Assembly: GCA_018384065.1 (NCBI GenBank)
Contig: JAHAYL010000034.1
Span: 1 to 64,000, forward strand
Direction of reading: 5' to 3'
Source of the DNA: Oxalobacter sp.
GTDB lineage: Bacteria > Pseudomonadota > Gammaproteobacteria > Burkholderiales > Burkholderiaceae_D
Length of the DNA stretch: 64,000 nt
Shown: in pieces, positions 1-11,049 of the stretch
Layout of the letters: the number at the start of each line of letters is the position of its first letter
Position numbering within the stretch: the stretch's first letter is position 1
The notes under the pieces: generated by a model
What the model was told of the DNA's origin: nothing
The model's input: only the letters and a program-made list of their open reading frames with translations
Database searches by the model: none
Made by a program: the position numbers and the translations under genes

Positions 1-1
1 G

Positions 2-481
2 GACAGCGGCTTCGTCGACTTCTGCCGGGGTACCGGACTCACCCGGAGAGAGCTGAAGGGGCTGAAGGGCGCCCAGTTGCGGATTGAAGGTGGGAATGTC
101 TATATCGAGATGCCTGCCCGCCAAAACAACTGTGTCCGGAAAGTCCCGGTCATCGCCAATGTGGACCTGATTGTGAAGAAGATGCAGGAAGCCGGGACAG
201 GGAAGGTCTTCAGGAAGATATTCGTTGCGGCGGACATCCAGAGCTACCGTGCGGACTATGCGCGCGCGGTCTACAGGAAACATGCGCGTGACCTGAAGAC
301 CTGCCAGGAGTCGCCGTTCACGGGCAATTTACATTCCTCTGGCAGAAACTACGGCAACTGTGTCTACTGGCTCCGTGGGAGCCGCAAGGGTGAATGGCTG
401 GACAAGCAGGCGATGAAGATTGCGACGGATGCGCTGGGCCTGCGGCATTTCAAGTCGTTCGGCGAGAATTATCTGTGGTGA
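2..481 (+). CDS. Tyrosine recombinase/integrase-like protein, C-terminal part (5' end outside window)
   Basis: Frame 2 is open from base 2 to the stop at 481 (the ORF track starts at an internal TTG, 77). Reads ..DFCRGTGLTRRELKGLKGAQLRIEGGNVYIEMPARQNNCVRKVPVI.., like the box I Arg region; QSYRADYARAVYR resembles box II; C-terminal LRHFKSFGENYLW resembles GHxR...HYLW with the catalytic Tyr. Confidence 0.6.
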   Translation, partial: DSGFVDFCRGTGLTRRELKGLKGAQLRIEGGNVYIEMPARQNNCVRKVPVIANVDLIVKKMQEAGTGKVFRKIFVAADIQSYRADYARAVYRKHARDLKTCQESPFTGNLHSSGRNYGNCVYWLRGSRKGEWLDKQAMKIATDALGLRHFKSFGENYLW

Positions 482-582
482 GGCTGTTTCTCCAAATCTT
501 GTCAGATTGGCTTCAACAGGGCATGGAAAAATTGTATATACTTCCATCTATGCATTGAACCGATAGTGAAAGAAGCCGAATC

Positions 583-1548
583 ATGTCTGACCACAAAATG
601 AAGATTTTTTCTGGCAATGCGAATCCGACACTGGCATCAAGGGTTGCAAGCCGGTTGGGGATGCCTCTAGGGAAAGCGCTGGTCACCAAGTTTTCTGATG
701 GTGAGGTCCGGGTTGAACTGAATGAGAATGTCCGGGGTATGGATGTCTTCATCATCCAGCCGACCTGTGCGCCGACCAATGACAACCTGATGGAAATCCT
801 GCTGATGGTCGATGCGTTGAAACGGGCTTCTGCGGAACGGATCACTGCCTGCATCCCTTATTTCGGCTATGCCCGGCAGGACCGCCGCCCACGTTCGACC
901 CGTGTTGCGATTTCTGCCCGTGTGGTTGCGAATATGCTGGAACGCGTCGGTGTTGACCGTGTCATCATCATCGATGTCCATGCTGACCAGATCCAGGGGT
1001 TCTTTGATGTCCCGGTTGACAATATCTATGCTTCCCCTGTCCTGCTCAGGGACCTGAAACGGAAGAGTTACAAGAATCTAGTGGTTGTTTCCCCTGATGT
1101 CGGTGGGGTTGTCCGTGCCCGTGCGCTGGCAGAGCGTTTAGGCTGTGAACTGTCCATCATCGACAAGCGCCGCCCAAGACCCAATGAGTCAGAAGTCATG
1201 AACCTGATCGGCAGTGTTGAGGGCAGGAACTGTGTCATCATGGATGATATGGTCGATACAGCGGGAACCTTGACCAAAGCAGCGGATTCCCTGAAGGAAC
1301 GTGGCGCAAAGATGGTTGTGGCTTACTGTACCCATCCTGTCCTGTCGGGACCTGCGGTTGAGCGTATTGCGGCTTCGTCATTGGATGAACTGGTGGTCAC
1401 CGATACGATTCCGCTGTCTGACCTTGCCAGGAAGTGCAGCAAGATCCGTCAGGTTTCCTGTGATGAACTGCTGGCGGAAACGATACGCCGGGTCAGTTCC
1501 GGTGAATCGGTCATGCAGTTCCTGCAGGATATGATCAACAACAGCTGA
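583..1548 (+). CDS. prs: Ribose-phosphate pyrophosphokinase
   Basis: 321 aa; [41 protein letters not shown] and [17 protein letters not shown] signature. Confidence 0.97.
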   Translation: MSDHKMKIFSGNANPTLASRVASRLGMPLGKALVTKFSDGEVRVELNENVRGMDVFIIQPTCAPTNDNLMEILLMVDALKRASAERITACIPYFGYARQDRRPRSTRVAISARVVANMLERVGVDRVIIIDVHADQIQGFFDVPVDNIYASPVLLRDLKRKSYKNLVVVSPDVGGVVRARALAERLGCELSIIDKRRPRPNESEVMNLIGSVEGRNCVIMDDMVDTAGTLTKAADSLKERGAKMVVAYCTHPVLSGPAVERIAASSLDELVVTDTIPLSDLARKCSKIRQVSCDELLAETIRRVSSGESVMQFLQDMINNS

Positions 1549-1570
1549 CAGTCAGGTCAGCTTGAAACTG

Positions 1571-1598
1571 AAACGCCGTTCCAGCAGGGACGGCGTTT
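1571..1598. terminator. Hairpin between convergent prs and pth
   Basis: AAACGCCGT-N10-ACGGCGTTT; no strong T-tract. Confidence 0.55.
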
Positions 1599-1618
1599 CC
1601 TGTCTATGGGAACGGGGT

Positions 1619-2197
1619 TCAGTTCGCAGAATGCAGTTCCATCATGGCTTTTTCCATCTGACCGCTACAGACTTCCGGCATCAAAGGGATGGCGCGGTTG
1701 ATGGCATCCACAATCTTGTCCATATCCTCGTTGCGGGGACGTTGCAGGACATAATCAATCACAGGGATATGCGCATTGACATTGCGGGGATGTCCGATGC
1801 CGAACCGTAAACGCCAGAAGTTCTGGGTGCCCAAGGCTTTTACAATGTCTTTGAGGCCGTTATGCCCACCAGTGGAACCGGAACGCTTGAGTTTTGCCTG
1901 ACCGGGCTGGATATCCAGTTCATCATGGACGACAAGGATTTCCTCTGGTTTGATCTTGAAGAAGTGGGCGATGGAACCAACGGCAAGGCCGGAACGGTTC
2001 ATATAGGTCTGCGGTTTCACCAGCAGGACATCTTCCCCCCCGATTTTTACCTTGGCAACCTGAGCGGAAAATTTGGCTTCTTTGTTCCAACGGTCCCCGG
2101 TGTTGAGGTTGTCAACAAACCAGAAACCGGCGTTGTGGCGTGTCAGTTCATATTCAGGTCCTGGGTTTCCAAGACCGACAATCATCCGGATGGTCAT
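1619..2197 (-). CDS. pth: Peptidyl-tRNA hydrolase
   Basis: MIVGLGNPGPEYELTRHNAGFWFVD; KPQTYMNRSG; HDELD; GGHNGLKD. Confidence 0.97.
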   Translation of the reverse strand: MTIRMIVGLGNPGPEYELTRHNAGFWFVDNLNTGDRWNKEAKFSAQVAKVKIGGEDVLLVKPQTYMNRSGLAVGSIAHFFKIKPEEILVVHDELDIQPGQAKLKRSGSTGGHNGLKDIVKALGTQNFWRLRFGIGHPRNVNAHIPVIDYVLQRPRNEDMDKIVDAINRAIPLMPEVCSGQMEKAMMELHSAN

Positions 2198-2216
2198 AAC
2201 AGTGTTTTAAAAAGTG

Positions 2217-2558
2217 TCAGCTTCTGCGGTGCTGGACAAGGATCCATGGCCTGACGACAACCGCCCAGAGGGTGGGGTTGGCCTCTGCCCAGATTTTCGC
2301 CTGTTCATCGGTCACGCGTTCAATCTCCCGTTTTTCTATCATGACCTGGATGGCGCCTACATCGTCAGCTTCCATCAGTTGGGCAACCTTGATCATATCC
2401 ACGCTGTCGATGACGGAAATCAGTTTCCCGCCGGCAAAGAACCTTTCCAGTTCTTTCCAGCTGATCTTGGCCGTTTCCATGTTGATACGGGCATATTGCA
2501 GTTTTTCCTGTTCAGCCTTGAATTCCTTGGTATCAGTCACATCAGAAGACATAATCAT
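2217..2558 (-). CDS. DUF2288-like small conserved protein
   Basis: 113 aa; ISWKELERFFAGGKLISVIDSVDMIKVAQLMEADD...W pattern typical of the family. Confidence 0.65.
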   Translation of the reverse strand: MIMSSDVTDTKEFKAEQEKLQYARINMETAKISWKELERFFAGGKLISVIDSVDMIKVAQLMEADDVGAIQVMIEKREIERVTDEQAKIWAEANPTLWAVVVRPWILVQHRRS

Positions 2559-2569
2559 ATTCCGGGGGA

Positions 2570-2770
2570 TTAATAGTGGGGAGGCCGTTCATTCAAAGGG
2601 CGGCCGCTTTCGATATCGACAAGCCTGACCGCCAGTTCCTTGAGGATGGATTCAAGGTCACTGATTTTCACCTGCTGGCGGTAAATCACTTTGTTCAGCT
2701 CATCAATCATATCTTCCTGATGGGTGAGCCGGATTTCGAGGTCGGTCAGTCGTTCGTCCGTATTCATCAC
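2570..2770 (-). CDS. slyX: SlyX family protein
   Basis: 66 aa coiled-coil; DERLTDLEIRLTHQEDMIDELNKVIYRQQ...PLNERPPHY C-terminus. Confidence 0.85.
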   Translation of the reverse strand: MMNTDERLTDLEIRLTHQEDMIDELNKVIYRQQVKISDLESILKELAVRLVDIESGRPLNERPPHY

Positions 2771-2812
2771 AATCGCGATTTTAAAATCAAAAAGAAGGAA
2801 TCACCTGCCATC

Positions 2813-4909
2813 CTACGCTTTTTTTGCGTTCAGCAATGCCTTGAGGCGGGCAATCCGTTGTTTCGGTGTCAGGATTTCATCGGTTTTCGGTATGGCATCC
2901 CCTTCGTCCAGTTTCATTTCCCTGATGAAGCGGGAAGGTTCCCTGTCAACAGTCCCGCGTGCCTGATGGCGTTTCCTGCACCAGGAAACCTGCAGGGTGC
3001 GCTGTGCACGGGTGATGCCGACATACATCAGACGGCGTTCTTCCTGGATCCGCTGGACCAGTTTTTCAGCAGGCATATCATCCATATCGAGCGAAGTGTG
3101 TGGCAGCAGCCCTTCTTCCACGCCGACCAGGAAGACATGGGGGAATTCGAGCCCTTTTGCCGCATGCAGGGTCGAGAGATGGACGGCATCCTGCTGGTCA
3201 TCCTTACCTTCAAGCATGGTCATCAGGGCGACCATCTGGGTGACTTCCAACAAGGTACGTTCAGGTTCATCCTTCTGTCTGCCACCGCGGCATTTCTCTT
3301 TCAGCCAGCCGGTGAATTCCAGTACGTTCTGCCATTTTGCCTTGGCGGTGCGCTCATCGGAAGCATCGTACAGATAGCGTTCATAGTCGATTGCCTTCAC
3401 CAGTTCATCAAGCAGCTCAGCCGCAGGCTCCCCTTTTGCTGAAGGTCTTCCAGCCCGTTCTTCAATACGGTTGATGAAATCACAGAATTCCCGTAAAGGG
3501 CGGAGCTGGCGGGTTGGCAGTTTTGCTTCAATGCCGCCTTTGAAAGCGGCTTCAAACATCGAACAATGCCATTGTCCGGCAAAAGTGCCCAACGTGCTGA
3601 GTGTCCCTTCCCCAACCCCTCTTCTGGGGGTTGTGATGGCACGGATGAAGGCAGGGTCATCGTCCAGGTTGGCAATCAGGCGCAGGTAAGCGGTAAGGTC
3701 ACGGATTTCGGCACGGGAAAAAAAGCTCTGTCCTCCTGAGATGGTGTAAGGGATGTTTTCCCGCCGGAGGGCTGTCTCGAAAACCCGGGCCTGGTAATTG
3801 CTGCGGTAAAGGATTGCAAAATCCGCATATTTTGCTCGGCGCTCAAAGCGTCTGTTGGACAGCTGCATGACAACCTGTTCGGCTTCCTGTTCTTCATCCG
3901 GCATCATCTTTGCGCTGACAGGATCGCCCAGGCCATGTTCTGACCAGAGTTTCTTTTCAAACAGTTTCGGGTTGTTGCCGATGACAGCGTTTGCTGCCTG
4001 CAGGATGCGCATGGAGGACCGGTAATTCTGTTCAAGGCGGATGACCTTGATGTCAGGAAAATCCTGCTGCAGGGATTTCAGGTTCTCGAGGGTTGCGCCG
4101 CGCCAGGCGTAGATGGCCTGGTCATCGTCACCGACAGCAGTGAACATCGGTTTCTTGCCAGGACCGGTCACCAGCAGTTTCACCAGTTCATACTGGCAGG
4201 CATTGGTATCTTGGTATTCATCGACAAGCAGGTAACGCAGCCGCCGCTGCCATCGGTCGCGGATATCGGTATGCTGCCTGAAAAGTTCAACAGGCAGGCG
4301 GATCAAGTCATCAAAATCCACTGCCTGATAGGCGGAAAGGGTGGCGGCATAGTTCCGGTAAACCCTGGCAACATAGGCATCCTGTTCACTGGTTGCGGCT
4401 TTTACCGCCATGTCCGGTGTCACCATGGCGTTTTTCCAGAGGGAGATGCCTGTCTGGACATCGCGGATGATTTTACGGTCAGTCGTCTTGGACAGGTCTT
4501 GGATCAGGGAAAAGCAGTCATCGCTGTCCAGGATGGAAAAACGGGGCTTCATACCAAGGGCGGCATATTCCTGCCTGAGGACCTGCACACCCAGGGAATG
4601 GAATGTCGAGATGGTCAGTTGGGCGGCGTCATCGGTGTCGGGAAGCATCCTGCTGATGCGTTCCCGCATTTCTGCGGCAGCTTTGTTGGTGAATGTCAGG
4701 GCGGCGATATGCTTTGCCTCATATTTCCCAGTCCCGACCATATGGACGATTTTCTGGGTGATGACCCGGGTTTTGCCGGAACCTGCACCTGCCAGTACCA
4801 GGCAGGGGCCATCCAGGTAAGCGACTGCCTCCCGTTGCCGGGGATTCAGTCCATTGAAAACCGCTGATGACATATTGCCTGATTGACTCCTTCTGACAAA
4901 GGTCAGCAT
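2813..4909 (-). CDS. rep: ATP-dependent DNA helicase Rep (UvrD/Rep family)
   Basis: LNPRQREAVAYLDGPCLVLAGAGSGKTRVITQKI; VDEYQDTN; VGDDDQAIYAWRGA; LEQNYRS; STLHAAKGLEFPHVFLVG. Confidence 0.95.
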   Translation of the reverse strand: MLTFVRRSQSGNMSSAVFNGLNPRQREAVAYLDGPCLVLAGAGSGKTRVITQKIVHMVGTGKYEAKHIAALTFTNKAAAEMRERISRMLPDTDDAAQLTISTFHSLGVQVLRQEYAALGMKPRFSILDSDDCFSLIQDLSKTTDRKIIRDVQTGISLWKNAMVTPDMAVKAATSEQDAYVARVYRNYAATLSAYQAVDFDDLIRLPVELFRQHTDIRDRWQRRLRYLLVDEYQDTNACQYELVKLLVTGPGKKPMFTAVGDDDQAIYAWRGATLENLKSLQQDFPDIKVIRLEQNYRSSMRILQAANAVIGNNPKLFEKKLWSEHGLGDPVSAKMMPDEEQEAEQVVMQLSNRRFERRAKYADFAILYRSNYQARVFETALRRENIPYTISGGQSFFSRAEIRDLTAYLRLIANLDDDPAFIRAITTPRRGVGEGTLSTLGTFAGQWHCSMFEAAFKGGIEAKLPTRQLRPLREFCDFINRIEERAGRPSAKGEPAAELLDELVKAIDYERYLYDASDERTAKAKWQNVLEFTGWLKEKCRGGRQKDEPERTLLEVTQMVALMTMLEGKDDQQDAVHLSTLHAAKGLEFPHVFLVGVEEGLLPHTSLDMDDMPAEKLVQRIQEERRLMYVGITRAQRTLQVSWCRKRHQARGTVDREPSRFIREMKLDEGDAIPKTDEILTPKQRIARLKALLNAKKA

Positions 4910-4976
4910 TATAGCAGTCCAAGGGCAGGCTATCGGTGTGTAATCAGGGTAAACTTATCCTTTTGACAGGCTTCCT

Positions 4977-5005
4977 CTTGAAATCCAGAAGGGGCGCCCC
5001 CATTA
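4977..5005 (+). promoter_or_regulatory. Sigma-32-type heat-shock promoter upstream of hslV
   Basis: CTTGAAA (4977-4983), 14-nt spacer, CCCCATTA (4998-5005); matches the CTTGAAA-N11..16-CCCCATNT consensus, 40 bp before the hslV ATG. Confidence 0.8.
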
Positions 5006-5044
5006 CAGTAAAATCGTTTCACCGTATCAATACCAGGAAAACAT

Positions 5045-5581
5045 ATGGAACAGTTTCATGGAACAACCATCGTCTCCGTCCGGCGTGGCAGTACCGTCGC
5101 ATTGGGAGGGGATGGTCAGGTCACTTTGGGCAATATCGTAATCAAGGGCACTGCCCGCAAGGTGCGCAAGCTTTTTGGTGGACGGGTGCTGGCGGGTTTC
5201 GCGGGCGGTACTGCCGATGCGTTCACCCTGATTGAACGGTTCGAGGCAAAACTGGAAAAGCATCAGGGCAACCTGCTCCGTGCTTCGGTTGAACTGGCGA
5301 AAGACTGGCGGACTGACCGTATGCTGCGCCGTCTTGAGGCGATGCTGCTGGTCGCTGACAAGACATCCACCCTGTGCATCACCGGCAATGGTGATGTCCT
5401 GGAACCAGAGGAAGGTGTCGGTGCCATTGGTTCCGGCGGACCTTATGCCCAGTCTGCTGCATTGGCACTGGTCCGCAATACGGACCTGAGCCCTGAAGAA
5501 ATCGTCAGGAAATCGCTGGAGATTGCGGGGGACATCTGCATTTACACCAACCGCTCGCATATCATTGAAACACTGGACTGA
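5045..5581 (+). CDS. hslV: HslV peptidase subunit of HslUV protease
   Basis: [57 protein letters not shown]. Confidence 0.97.
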   Translation: MEQFHGTTIVSVRRGSTVALGGDGQVTLGNIVIKGTARKVRKLFGGRVLAGFAGGTADAFTLIERFEAKLEKHQGNLLRASVELAKDWRTDRMLRRLEAMLLVADKTSTLCITGNGDVLEPEEGVGAIGSGGPYAQSAALALVRNTDLSPEEIVRKSLEIAGDICIYTNRSHIIETLD

Positions 5582-5614
5582 TGAAGTCCTGAGAAGTAAA
5601 AAGCTGGAACAATT

Positions 5615-6952
5615 ATGAATCTGACCCCAAAAGAGATTGTCACTGAGCTGGACAAGCATGTTGTCGGGCAATCCAAGGCCAAGCGTGCTGTCGCTGTGGC
5701 GTTGCGCAACCGCTGGCGCCGCCAGCAGGTGGATGAACCGCTGAGGCATGAAATCACGCCCAAGAACATCCTGATGATTGGGCCTACCGGTGTCGGCAAG
5801 ACCGAGATTGCCAGACGGCTTGCGCGTCTGGCAGAAGCACCGTTCATCAAGATAGAAGCCACCAAGTTCACGGAAGTCGGCTATGTCGGACGGGATGTCG
5901 ATACCATTATCCGTGACCTGATTGATATCGGTGTCAAACAGACCCGGGAAGCGGAAATGAAGAAAGTCCGTTCCAAGGCGGCGGATGCGGCTGAAGACCG
6001 TGTGCTTGACATCCTGATCCCGCCAACCCCGGATTTTGGTTTCGACAAGGAGAAAACGGCCGTAGCGTCCAATGAAAACACCCGCCAGCGTTTCCGTAAA
6101 CAGCTGCGGGAAGGAACGCTGAACGACAAGGAAATCGAAATCCAGGTTGCAGAGCCGGCCCCACATATGGAAATCATGGCACCTCCTGGCATGGAAGAGA
6201 TGACGGAACAGATCAAATCCATGTTTTCCGGGATGAACAGCGGTAAAAAGAAAAGCCGCAAGGTCAAGGTCAGCGAGGCGCTGAAGCTGATGCTGGAAGA
6301 AGAAGCCTCAAAACTGCTCAATGAAGAAGACATCAAGCAGAAAGCCATCACCAATGTTGAACAGAACGGCATTGTTTTCCTGGATGAGGTTGACAAGATT
6401 GCTTCCCGTTCTGAAACCACCGGCGGGGCGGATGTTTCCCGTGCCGGGGTGCAGCGTGACCTGCTGCCGTTGGTTGAAGGCACTACAGTCAACACGAAAT
6501 ATGGGATGATCAAGACAGACCATATCCTGTTCATTGCTTCAGGGGCTTTCCAGTTGGCGAAGCCATCCGACCTGATTCCTGAGCTGCAAGGGCGTTTCCC
6601 GATCCGTGTTGAACTGGAATCCCTGTCCATCGCGGATTTTGAGCAGATCCTGACCAGTACGGAAGCCAGCCTCATTTCCCAGTACAAGGCGCTGATGGCA
6701 ACGGAAGGGCTGAACCTGGAATTTGACAAGGATGCCATCCACCGGCTGGCGGAAATTTCCTATACCGTAAACGAGCGGACAGAAAACATCGGTGCCCGCC
6801 GGTTGTACACGGTGATGGAACGGCTGTTGGAAGAAGTCTCGTTCACTGCGGTCAGCTGTGGAGGCAGTACGCTGACAATAACCAAGGATTACGTGAACGA
6901 ACGGCTGGATGAGCTGTCAGAGAACGAAGACCTGACCCGGTACGTCCTGTAA
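5615..6952 (+). CDS. hslU: HslU ATPase subunit of HslUV protease
   Basis: [53 protein letters not shown]-terminal EDLTRYVL. Confidence 0.97.
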   Translation: MNLTPKEIVTELDKHVVGQSKAKRAVAVALRNRWRRQQVDEPLRHEITPKNILMIGPTGVGKTEIARRLARLAEAPFIKIEATKFTEVGYVGRDVDTIIRDLIDIGVKQTREAEMKKVRSKAADAAEDRVLDILIPPTPDFGFDKEKTAVASNENTRQRFRKQLREGTLNDKEIEIQVAEPAPHMEIMAPPGMEEMTEQIKSMFSGMNSGKKKSRKVKVSEALKLMLEEEASKLLNEEDIKQKAITNVEQNGIVFLDEVDKIASRSETTGGADVSRAGVQRDLLPLVEGTTVNTKYGMIKTDHILFIASGAFQLAKPSDLIPELQGRFPIRVELESLSIADFEQILTSTEASLISQYKALMATEGLNLEFDKDAIHRLAEISYTVNERTENIGARRLYTVMERLLEEVSFTAVSCGGSTLTITKDYVNERLDELSENEDLTRYVL

Positions 6953-6971
6953 CCTTTTCCTTTTGACAGTA

Positions 6972-7007
6972 AGAAGCCCGTTTCCCTTTTCAGGGAAGCG
7001 GGCTTCT
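6972..7007. terminator. Hairpin terminator between convergent hslU and gap
   Basis: AGAAGCCCG TTTCCC TTTTC AGGGAA GCGGGCTTCT followed by GCTTTT. Confidence 0.85.
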
Positions 7008-7030
7008 GCTTTTATGTCAGGTTTGTTGGA

Positions 7031-8044
7031 TTATTTGGCAGCCATCATGGCTTCGGCATTGTCCAGCATGCGGCAGGAGAAGCCCCATTCGTTGTCGTAC
7101 CATGCCAGGATCTTGACGAGGTTGCCACCGACGATACGGGTCTGGGTGGCATCAAAGATGCTGGAGTGCGGGTCATGGTTGAAGTCGGAGGAGACCAATG
7201 GCTCTGTGTTGTAGCCCAGGATGCCCTTGAGCTTGCCGTCAGAGGCTTCCTTGACGATGGCATTGACTTCCTCAACCGTGGTGTCTCGTGCAGCGGTGAA
7301 GGTCAGGTCAACGACAGAAACATTGGCGGTAGGCACACGCATTGCGAAACCGTCAAACTTGCCAACCAGTTCCGGCAGGACCAGACCGACTGCGGCAGCG
7401 GCACCGGTACGGGTCGGGATGATGTTCAATGCGGCGGCACGGGCACGGCGCGGGTCGCGGTGGGAGACATCCGTCAGGCGCTGGTCATTGGTGTAGGAAT
7501 GGACGGTGGTCATCAGCCCTTTGACGATACCCAGTTTCTCATTCAGTGCCCATGCGACAGGTGCCAGGCAGTTGGTGGTGCAGGATGCATTGGAAACCAC
7601 GGTGTCAGATGCTTTCAATACGCCTTGGTTGACGCCGTAAACCACCGTTGCATCGACATCCTTGCCGCCAGGAGCGGAAATCAGGACTTTCTTTGCACCG
7701 GCTTTCAGGTGTGCGGAGGCGGCTGCCTTGGAAGTGAAAGCCCCTGTGCATTCCATGACAACATCGATGTTCAGGTCTTTCCAAGGCAGTTCTTCAGGGT
7801 TGCGGATGCTGGTTACCTTGATACGGTCGCCATTGACAACAAGTGCATCGCCATCAATGGCGACTTCAGCATCGAATCTGCCATGGACAGTGTCATATTT
7901 TGTCAGATGTGCCAGGATGTCCAGGGAACCCAGGTCATTGATGGCAACGATTTCAACATCGTTTTTCTTGCCATATTCATAGTGGGCACGGAGGACATTG
8001 CGGCCGATACGGCCCAAACCATTGATTGCTACACGGATTGTCAT
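7031..8044 (-). CDS. gap: Glyceraldehyde-3-phosphate dehydrogenase
   Basis: [31 protein letters not shown] active site; [14 protein letters not shown]. Confidence 0.97.
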   Translation of the reverse strand: MTIRVAINGLGRIGRNVLRAHYEYGKKNDVEIVAINDLGSLDILAHLTKYDTVHGRFDAEVAIDGDALVVNGDRIKVTSIRNPEELPWKDLNIDVVMECTGAFTSKAAASAHLKAGAKKVLISAPGGKDVDATVVYGVNQGVLKASDTVVSNASCTTNCLAPVAWALNEKLGIVKGLMTTVHSYTNDQRLTDVSHRDPRRARAAALNIIPTRTGAAAAVGLVLPELVGKFDGFAMRVPTANVSVVDLTFTAARDTTVEEVNAIVKEASDGKLKGILGYNTEPLVSSDFNHDPHSSIFDATQTRIVGGNLVKILAWYDNEWGFSCRMLDNAEAMMAAK

Positions 8045-8132
8045 AGGGTTTTCTCCCGTTGTTCTAAAAATGTCTATCAGTTGTTGTCAGGTGTGCGGCG
8101 TTTTTTATTCAGGAACCAGCCGCACAGGATTT

Positions 8133-10139
8133 TTATTTGTCCAATACAGATTCCACCTTGGTGACAACATTGTCCACGGTGAATCCAAAATGCGTAAACA
8201 GTTTGCCGGCAGGTGCAGATTCGCCGAAAGTCGTCATGCCGATGACTGCACCATCCAATCCGACATATTTATACCAGTAATCGACCGAGCCAGCCTCGAT
8301 GGCGACTCGGGGCAGCCCTTTGGGCAGGACGCTTTCACGGTACGCTTCATCCTGGCGGTCAAAAAGGCTGGTGGAAGGCATGGAGACCACACGTGCTGCA
8401 ATGCCTTTGCCTGCCAGCGCTTCCGCTGCCTGCATGGCAAGGGAAACCTCAGAACCTGTCGCAATCAGGATGACCTTGGCATCCGCCGCATCCCTCAGCA
8501 CGTAACCGCCTTTGCGGATACCGGCTGTCTGTTCCGGGGACCGGTCGAAACAGGGCAATCCCTGACGGGTCAATGCCAGGACGCTCGGTGCCTTGCGGTC
8601 TTTGACGGCTTCCCCCCATGCCACAGCAGTCTCGACTGTGTCACAAGGACGCCAGACATTCACGCCGGGAATCAGACGCATGCTGGAGACATGTTCAACC
8701 GGCTGATGGGTCGGTCCATCTTCCCCAACCCCGATGGAATCATGGGTGAAGACATAGATGGTGCCTGTCTGCATCAGGGAAGACATCCGGATGGCATTGC
8801 GGCAGTAGTCTGAGAAAGTCAGGAAAGTGCCGCCGAAAGGCAGGTAACCGCCATGCAGGACAATGCCATTCATGATGGCTGCCATGCCGAATTCACGGAC
8901 ACCATAGCTGATGTAGTTGCCCAGCCTGCCTTCGCGGACAGGGACGCAGCCTTGCCAGTTGGTCAGGTTGGAACCCGTCAGGTCAGCGGAACCGCCCAGG
9001 AATTCAGGCAGCACAGGTGCCAGTGCCTGGATGGCATTCTGGCTGGCTTTCCGGGTGGCGATGGTTTCTTTTTTCGCCTGGCAGTCAGCAATATAGGCGT
9101 TGATGGTTTCTTCCAGCTTTTCAGGCAGGATGCCTGCAATGCGGCGGGAGAATTCTGCGGCCTCCACAGGGTACTGTTCTGCATAATCCGCCAACAGGGC
9201 TTTCCAGGTGCTTTCCCGTTCTGCGCCACTGGCTTTTGCATCCCAGGCATCATAGACATCCTGTGGGATGACAAAAGGTTCCGCTTCCCAGCCGATGGCT
9301 TTGCGGGTTGCTGCAATTTCCTCATCGCCCAAAGGGGCTCCATGGACCTTGTTCAGGCCGGCTTTGTTCGGGGAACCTTTACCGATGATGGTCTTGCAGA
9401 TGATCAGGGTCGGTTTATCAGACTGCTTGGCAAGGGTGATGGCATTGTCTACAGCAGCAATGTCATGGCCATCGACTGCCGGAATGACCTGCCAGCCATA
9501 GGCTTCAAAACGCTTCTGGGTGTCATCCGTCAGCCAGCCGGAGACATCCCCGTCAATGGAAATCCCGTTGTCATCATACAGGGCAATCAATTTGTCCAGC
9601 TTCCATGTCCCAGCCAGGGAGCAGGCTTCATGGGAGATGCCTTCCATCATGCAGCCATCACCCATGAACACATAGGTGTAATGGTCAACCAGATTGAATC
9701 CCGGACGGTTGAATTCCTGGGCCAGCAGCTTTTCAGCAAGCGCCATACCCACCGCGTTGGTGATGCCCTGACCCAATGGACCGGTTGTTGTATCGATGCC
9801 GGGTGTGACATGGACTTCAGGATGCCCCGGTGTCTTGGAACCGAACTGGCGGAACTGTTTCAGGTCTTCAATGGAAACGTCATAACCTGTCAGATGGAGC
9901 AACGCATAATGCAGCATGGAACCATGCCCATTGGATAAGACAAAGCGGTCGCGGTTGAACCACTTTGGATTGGCAGGATTATGCTGATAATGTCCTGCCC
10001 AGAGGGCTACAGCGATATCCGCCATACCCATCGGCATGCCTGGATGACCGGAATTGGCCTTTTGAATCGCGTCCATTGCCAGCGCGCGGATGGCGCCAGC
10101 CATTTTAGTTACAGGTAACGTCTTGTTCATGACTGCCAT
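8133..10139 (-). CDS. tkt: Transketolase
   Basis: [67 protein letters not shown]. Confidence 0.97.
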   Translation of the reverse strand: MAVMNKTLPVTKMAGAIRALAMDAIQKANSGHPGMPMGMADIAVALWAGHYQHNPANPKWFNRDRFVLSNGHGSMLHYALLHLTGYDVSIEDLKQFRQFGSKTPGHPEVHVTPGIDTTTGPLGQGITNAVGMALAEKLLAQEFNRPGFNLVDHYTYVFMGDGCMMEGISHEACSLAGTWKLDKLIALYDDNGISIDGDVSGWLTDDTQKRFEAYGWQVIPAVDGHDIAAVDNAITLAKQSDKPTLIICKTIIGKGSPNKAGLNKVHGAPLGDEEIAATRKAIGWEAEPFVIPQDVYDAWDAKASGAERESTWKALLADYAEQYPVEAAEFSRRIAGILPEKLEETINAYIADCQAKKETIATRKASQNAIQALAPVLPEFLGGSADLTGSNLTNWQGCVPVREGRLGNYISYGVREFGMAAIMNGIVLHGGYLPFGGTFLTFSDYCRNAIRMSSLMQTGTIYVFTHDSIGVGEDGPTHQPVEHVSSMRLIPGVNVWRPCDTVETAVAWGEAVKDRKAPSVLALTRQGLPCFDRSPEQTAGIRKGGYVLRDAADAKVILIATGSEVSLAMQAAEALAGKGIAARVVSMPSTSLFDRQDEAYRESVLPKGLPRVAIEAGSVDYWYKYVGLDGAVIGMTTFGESAPAGKLFTHFGFTVDNVVTKVESVLDK

Positions 10140-10259
10140 AGAAAAAATGGTTTGATTTACGCCAGAAAGGATTTAATCTAGCATTTTACCAGAGAGGGCT
10201 TTCCAGCGATATTGGACAGCCAGCCTGGATGACCTGAATCAAGACGGGATAGTACTTTT

Positions 10260-10982
10260 ATGCCACGCTTTTTCTGCGATATCGACCTGGTTGCCGGAAC
10301 AGGGATTGATTTGCCTCAAGCGGTAGCAAGGCATCTGATGGTGCTTCGGCTTGCTGTCGGCAGTAAAGTGGTCCTGTTCAATGGCAAGGGCGGGGAATAT
10401 GAGGCGGAACTGCTGTCTATCAGCAAGGGCACAGCTTCGGTAAGGGTAATTGCCCATCATCCTGTAGAACGGGAACTTCCTTACCGCATCACCCTTGCTC
10501 AAGGATTGCCCGAGGCAGGCAAGATGGATTGGATTATCGAAAAAGCCGTTGAAATGGGGGTGTCTGCCATCCAGCCCATTGCCGCAGAACGTTCTGTCGG
10601 ACGTTTACAGGGAGACCGGGTTGAAAAACGGCTGGACCGCTGGCGGTCAGTTGTCATTGCCGCTGCACAGCAATGCGGCCGCAACACCCTGCCGGATATC
10701 CTGCTGCCACAGCCGTTGGAACAGGTCATCAAGTCCAGCGGGACAGGCTCCTGCATCCTGTTCAGCCCAAGGGCATCCCTGACATTGCCTGCTTGGGCAA
10801 AACAGCAGGAACCGCATGACATCACTGTCCTGATAGGACCAGAGGGCGGGTTTTCCCCATCAGAAGAGCAGTCGGCAGTGGAATCCGGTGTCGTCTTCCT
10901 GTCGATGGGGGACCGTATCCTGCGGACAGAAACCGCAGGACTGGCGGCGGTTTCAGCCATCAGCGCCATCTGGGCATCCTGA
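10260..10982 (+). CDS. rsmE: 16S rRNA (uracil(1498)-N(3))-methyltransferase
   Basis: MPRFFCDIDL; QGLPEAGKMDWIIEKAVEMGV; VLIGPEGGFSPSEE; RILRTETAGLAAV. Confidence 0.95.
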   Translation: MPRFFCDIDLVAGTGIDLPQAVARHLMVLRLAVGSKVVLFNGKGGEYEAELLSISKGTASVRVIAHHPVERELPYRITLAQGLPEAGKMDWIIEKAVEMGVSAIQPIAAERSVGRLQGDRVEKRLDRWRSVVIAAAQQCGRNTLPDILLPQPLEQVIKSSGTGSCILFSPRASLTLPAWAKQQEPHDITVLIGPEGGFSPSEEQSAVESGVVFLSMGDRILRTETAGLAAVSAISAIWAS

Positions 10983-10994
10983 ACAGCCCTGCCA

Positions 10995-11025
10995 TGAAAA
11001 AAGCGGTTTTGCGTGCAAAACCGCC
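10995..11025 (-). terminator. Rho-independent terminator for the minus-strand toxin/antitoxin operon
   Basis: Perfect 10-bp stem GCGGTTTTGC-GT-GCAAAACCGC (11003-11024); T6 tract follows on the minus strand. Confidence 0.8.
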
Positions 11026-11049
11026 GATGCAGATTAGGGAGAGAACGGT

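Noticed and set aside
2576-3442. 288-aa plus-strand ORF over slyX/rep
   Set aside because: Antisense shadow of rep; no domain.
5027-6166. 379-aa minus-strand ORF over hslV/hslU
   Set aside because: Antisense to two certain genes; low-complexity-like translation without motifs.
8092-8126. TGTGCGGC-N19-GCCGCACA inverted repeat between tkt and gap as a terminator
   Set aside because: Long loop and no T-tract in the transcribed (minus) direction; could be an intercistronic structure, but evidence is too weak to call.
7166-9938. Long plus-strand ORFs (332, 271 and 361 aa) over gap and tkt
   Set aside because: Antisense shadows of highly conserved metabolic genes.
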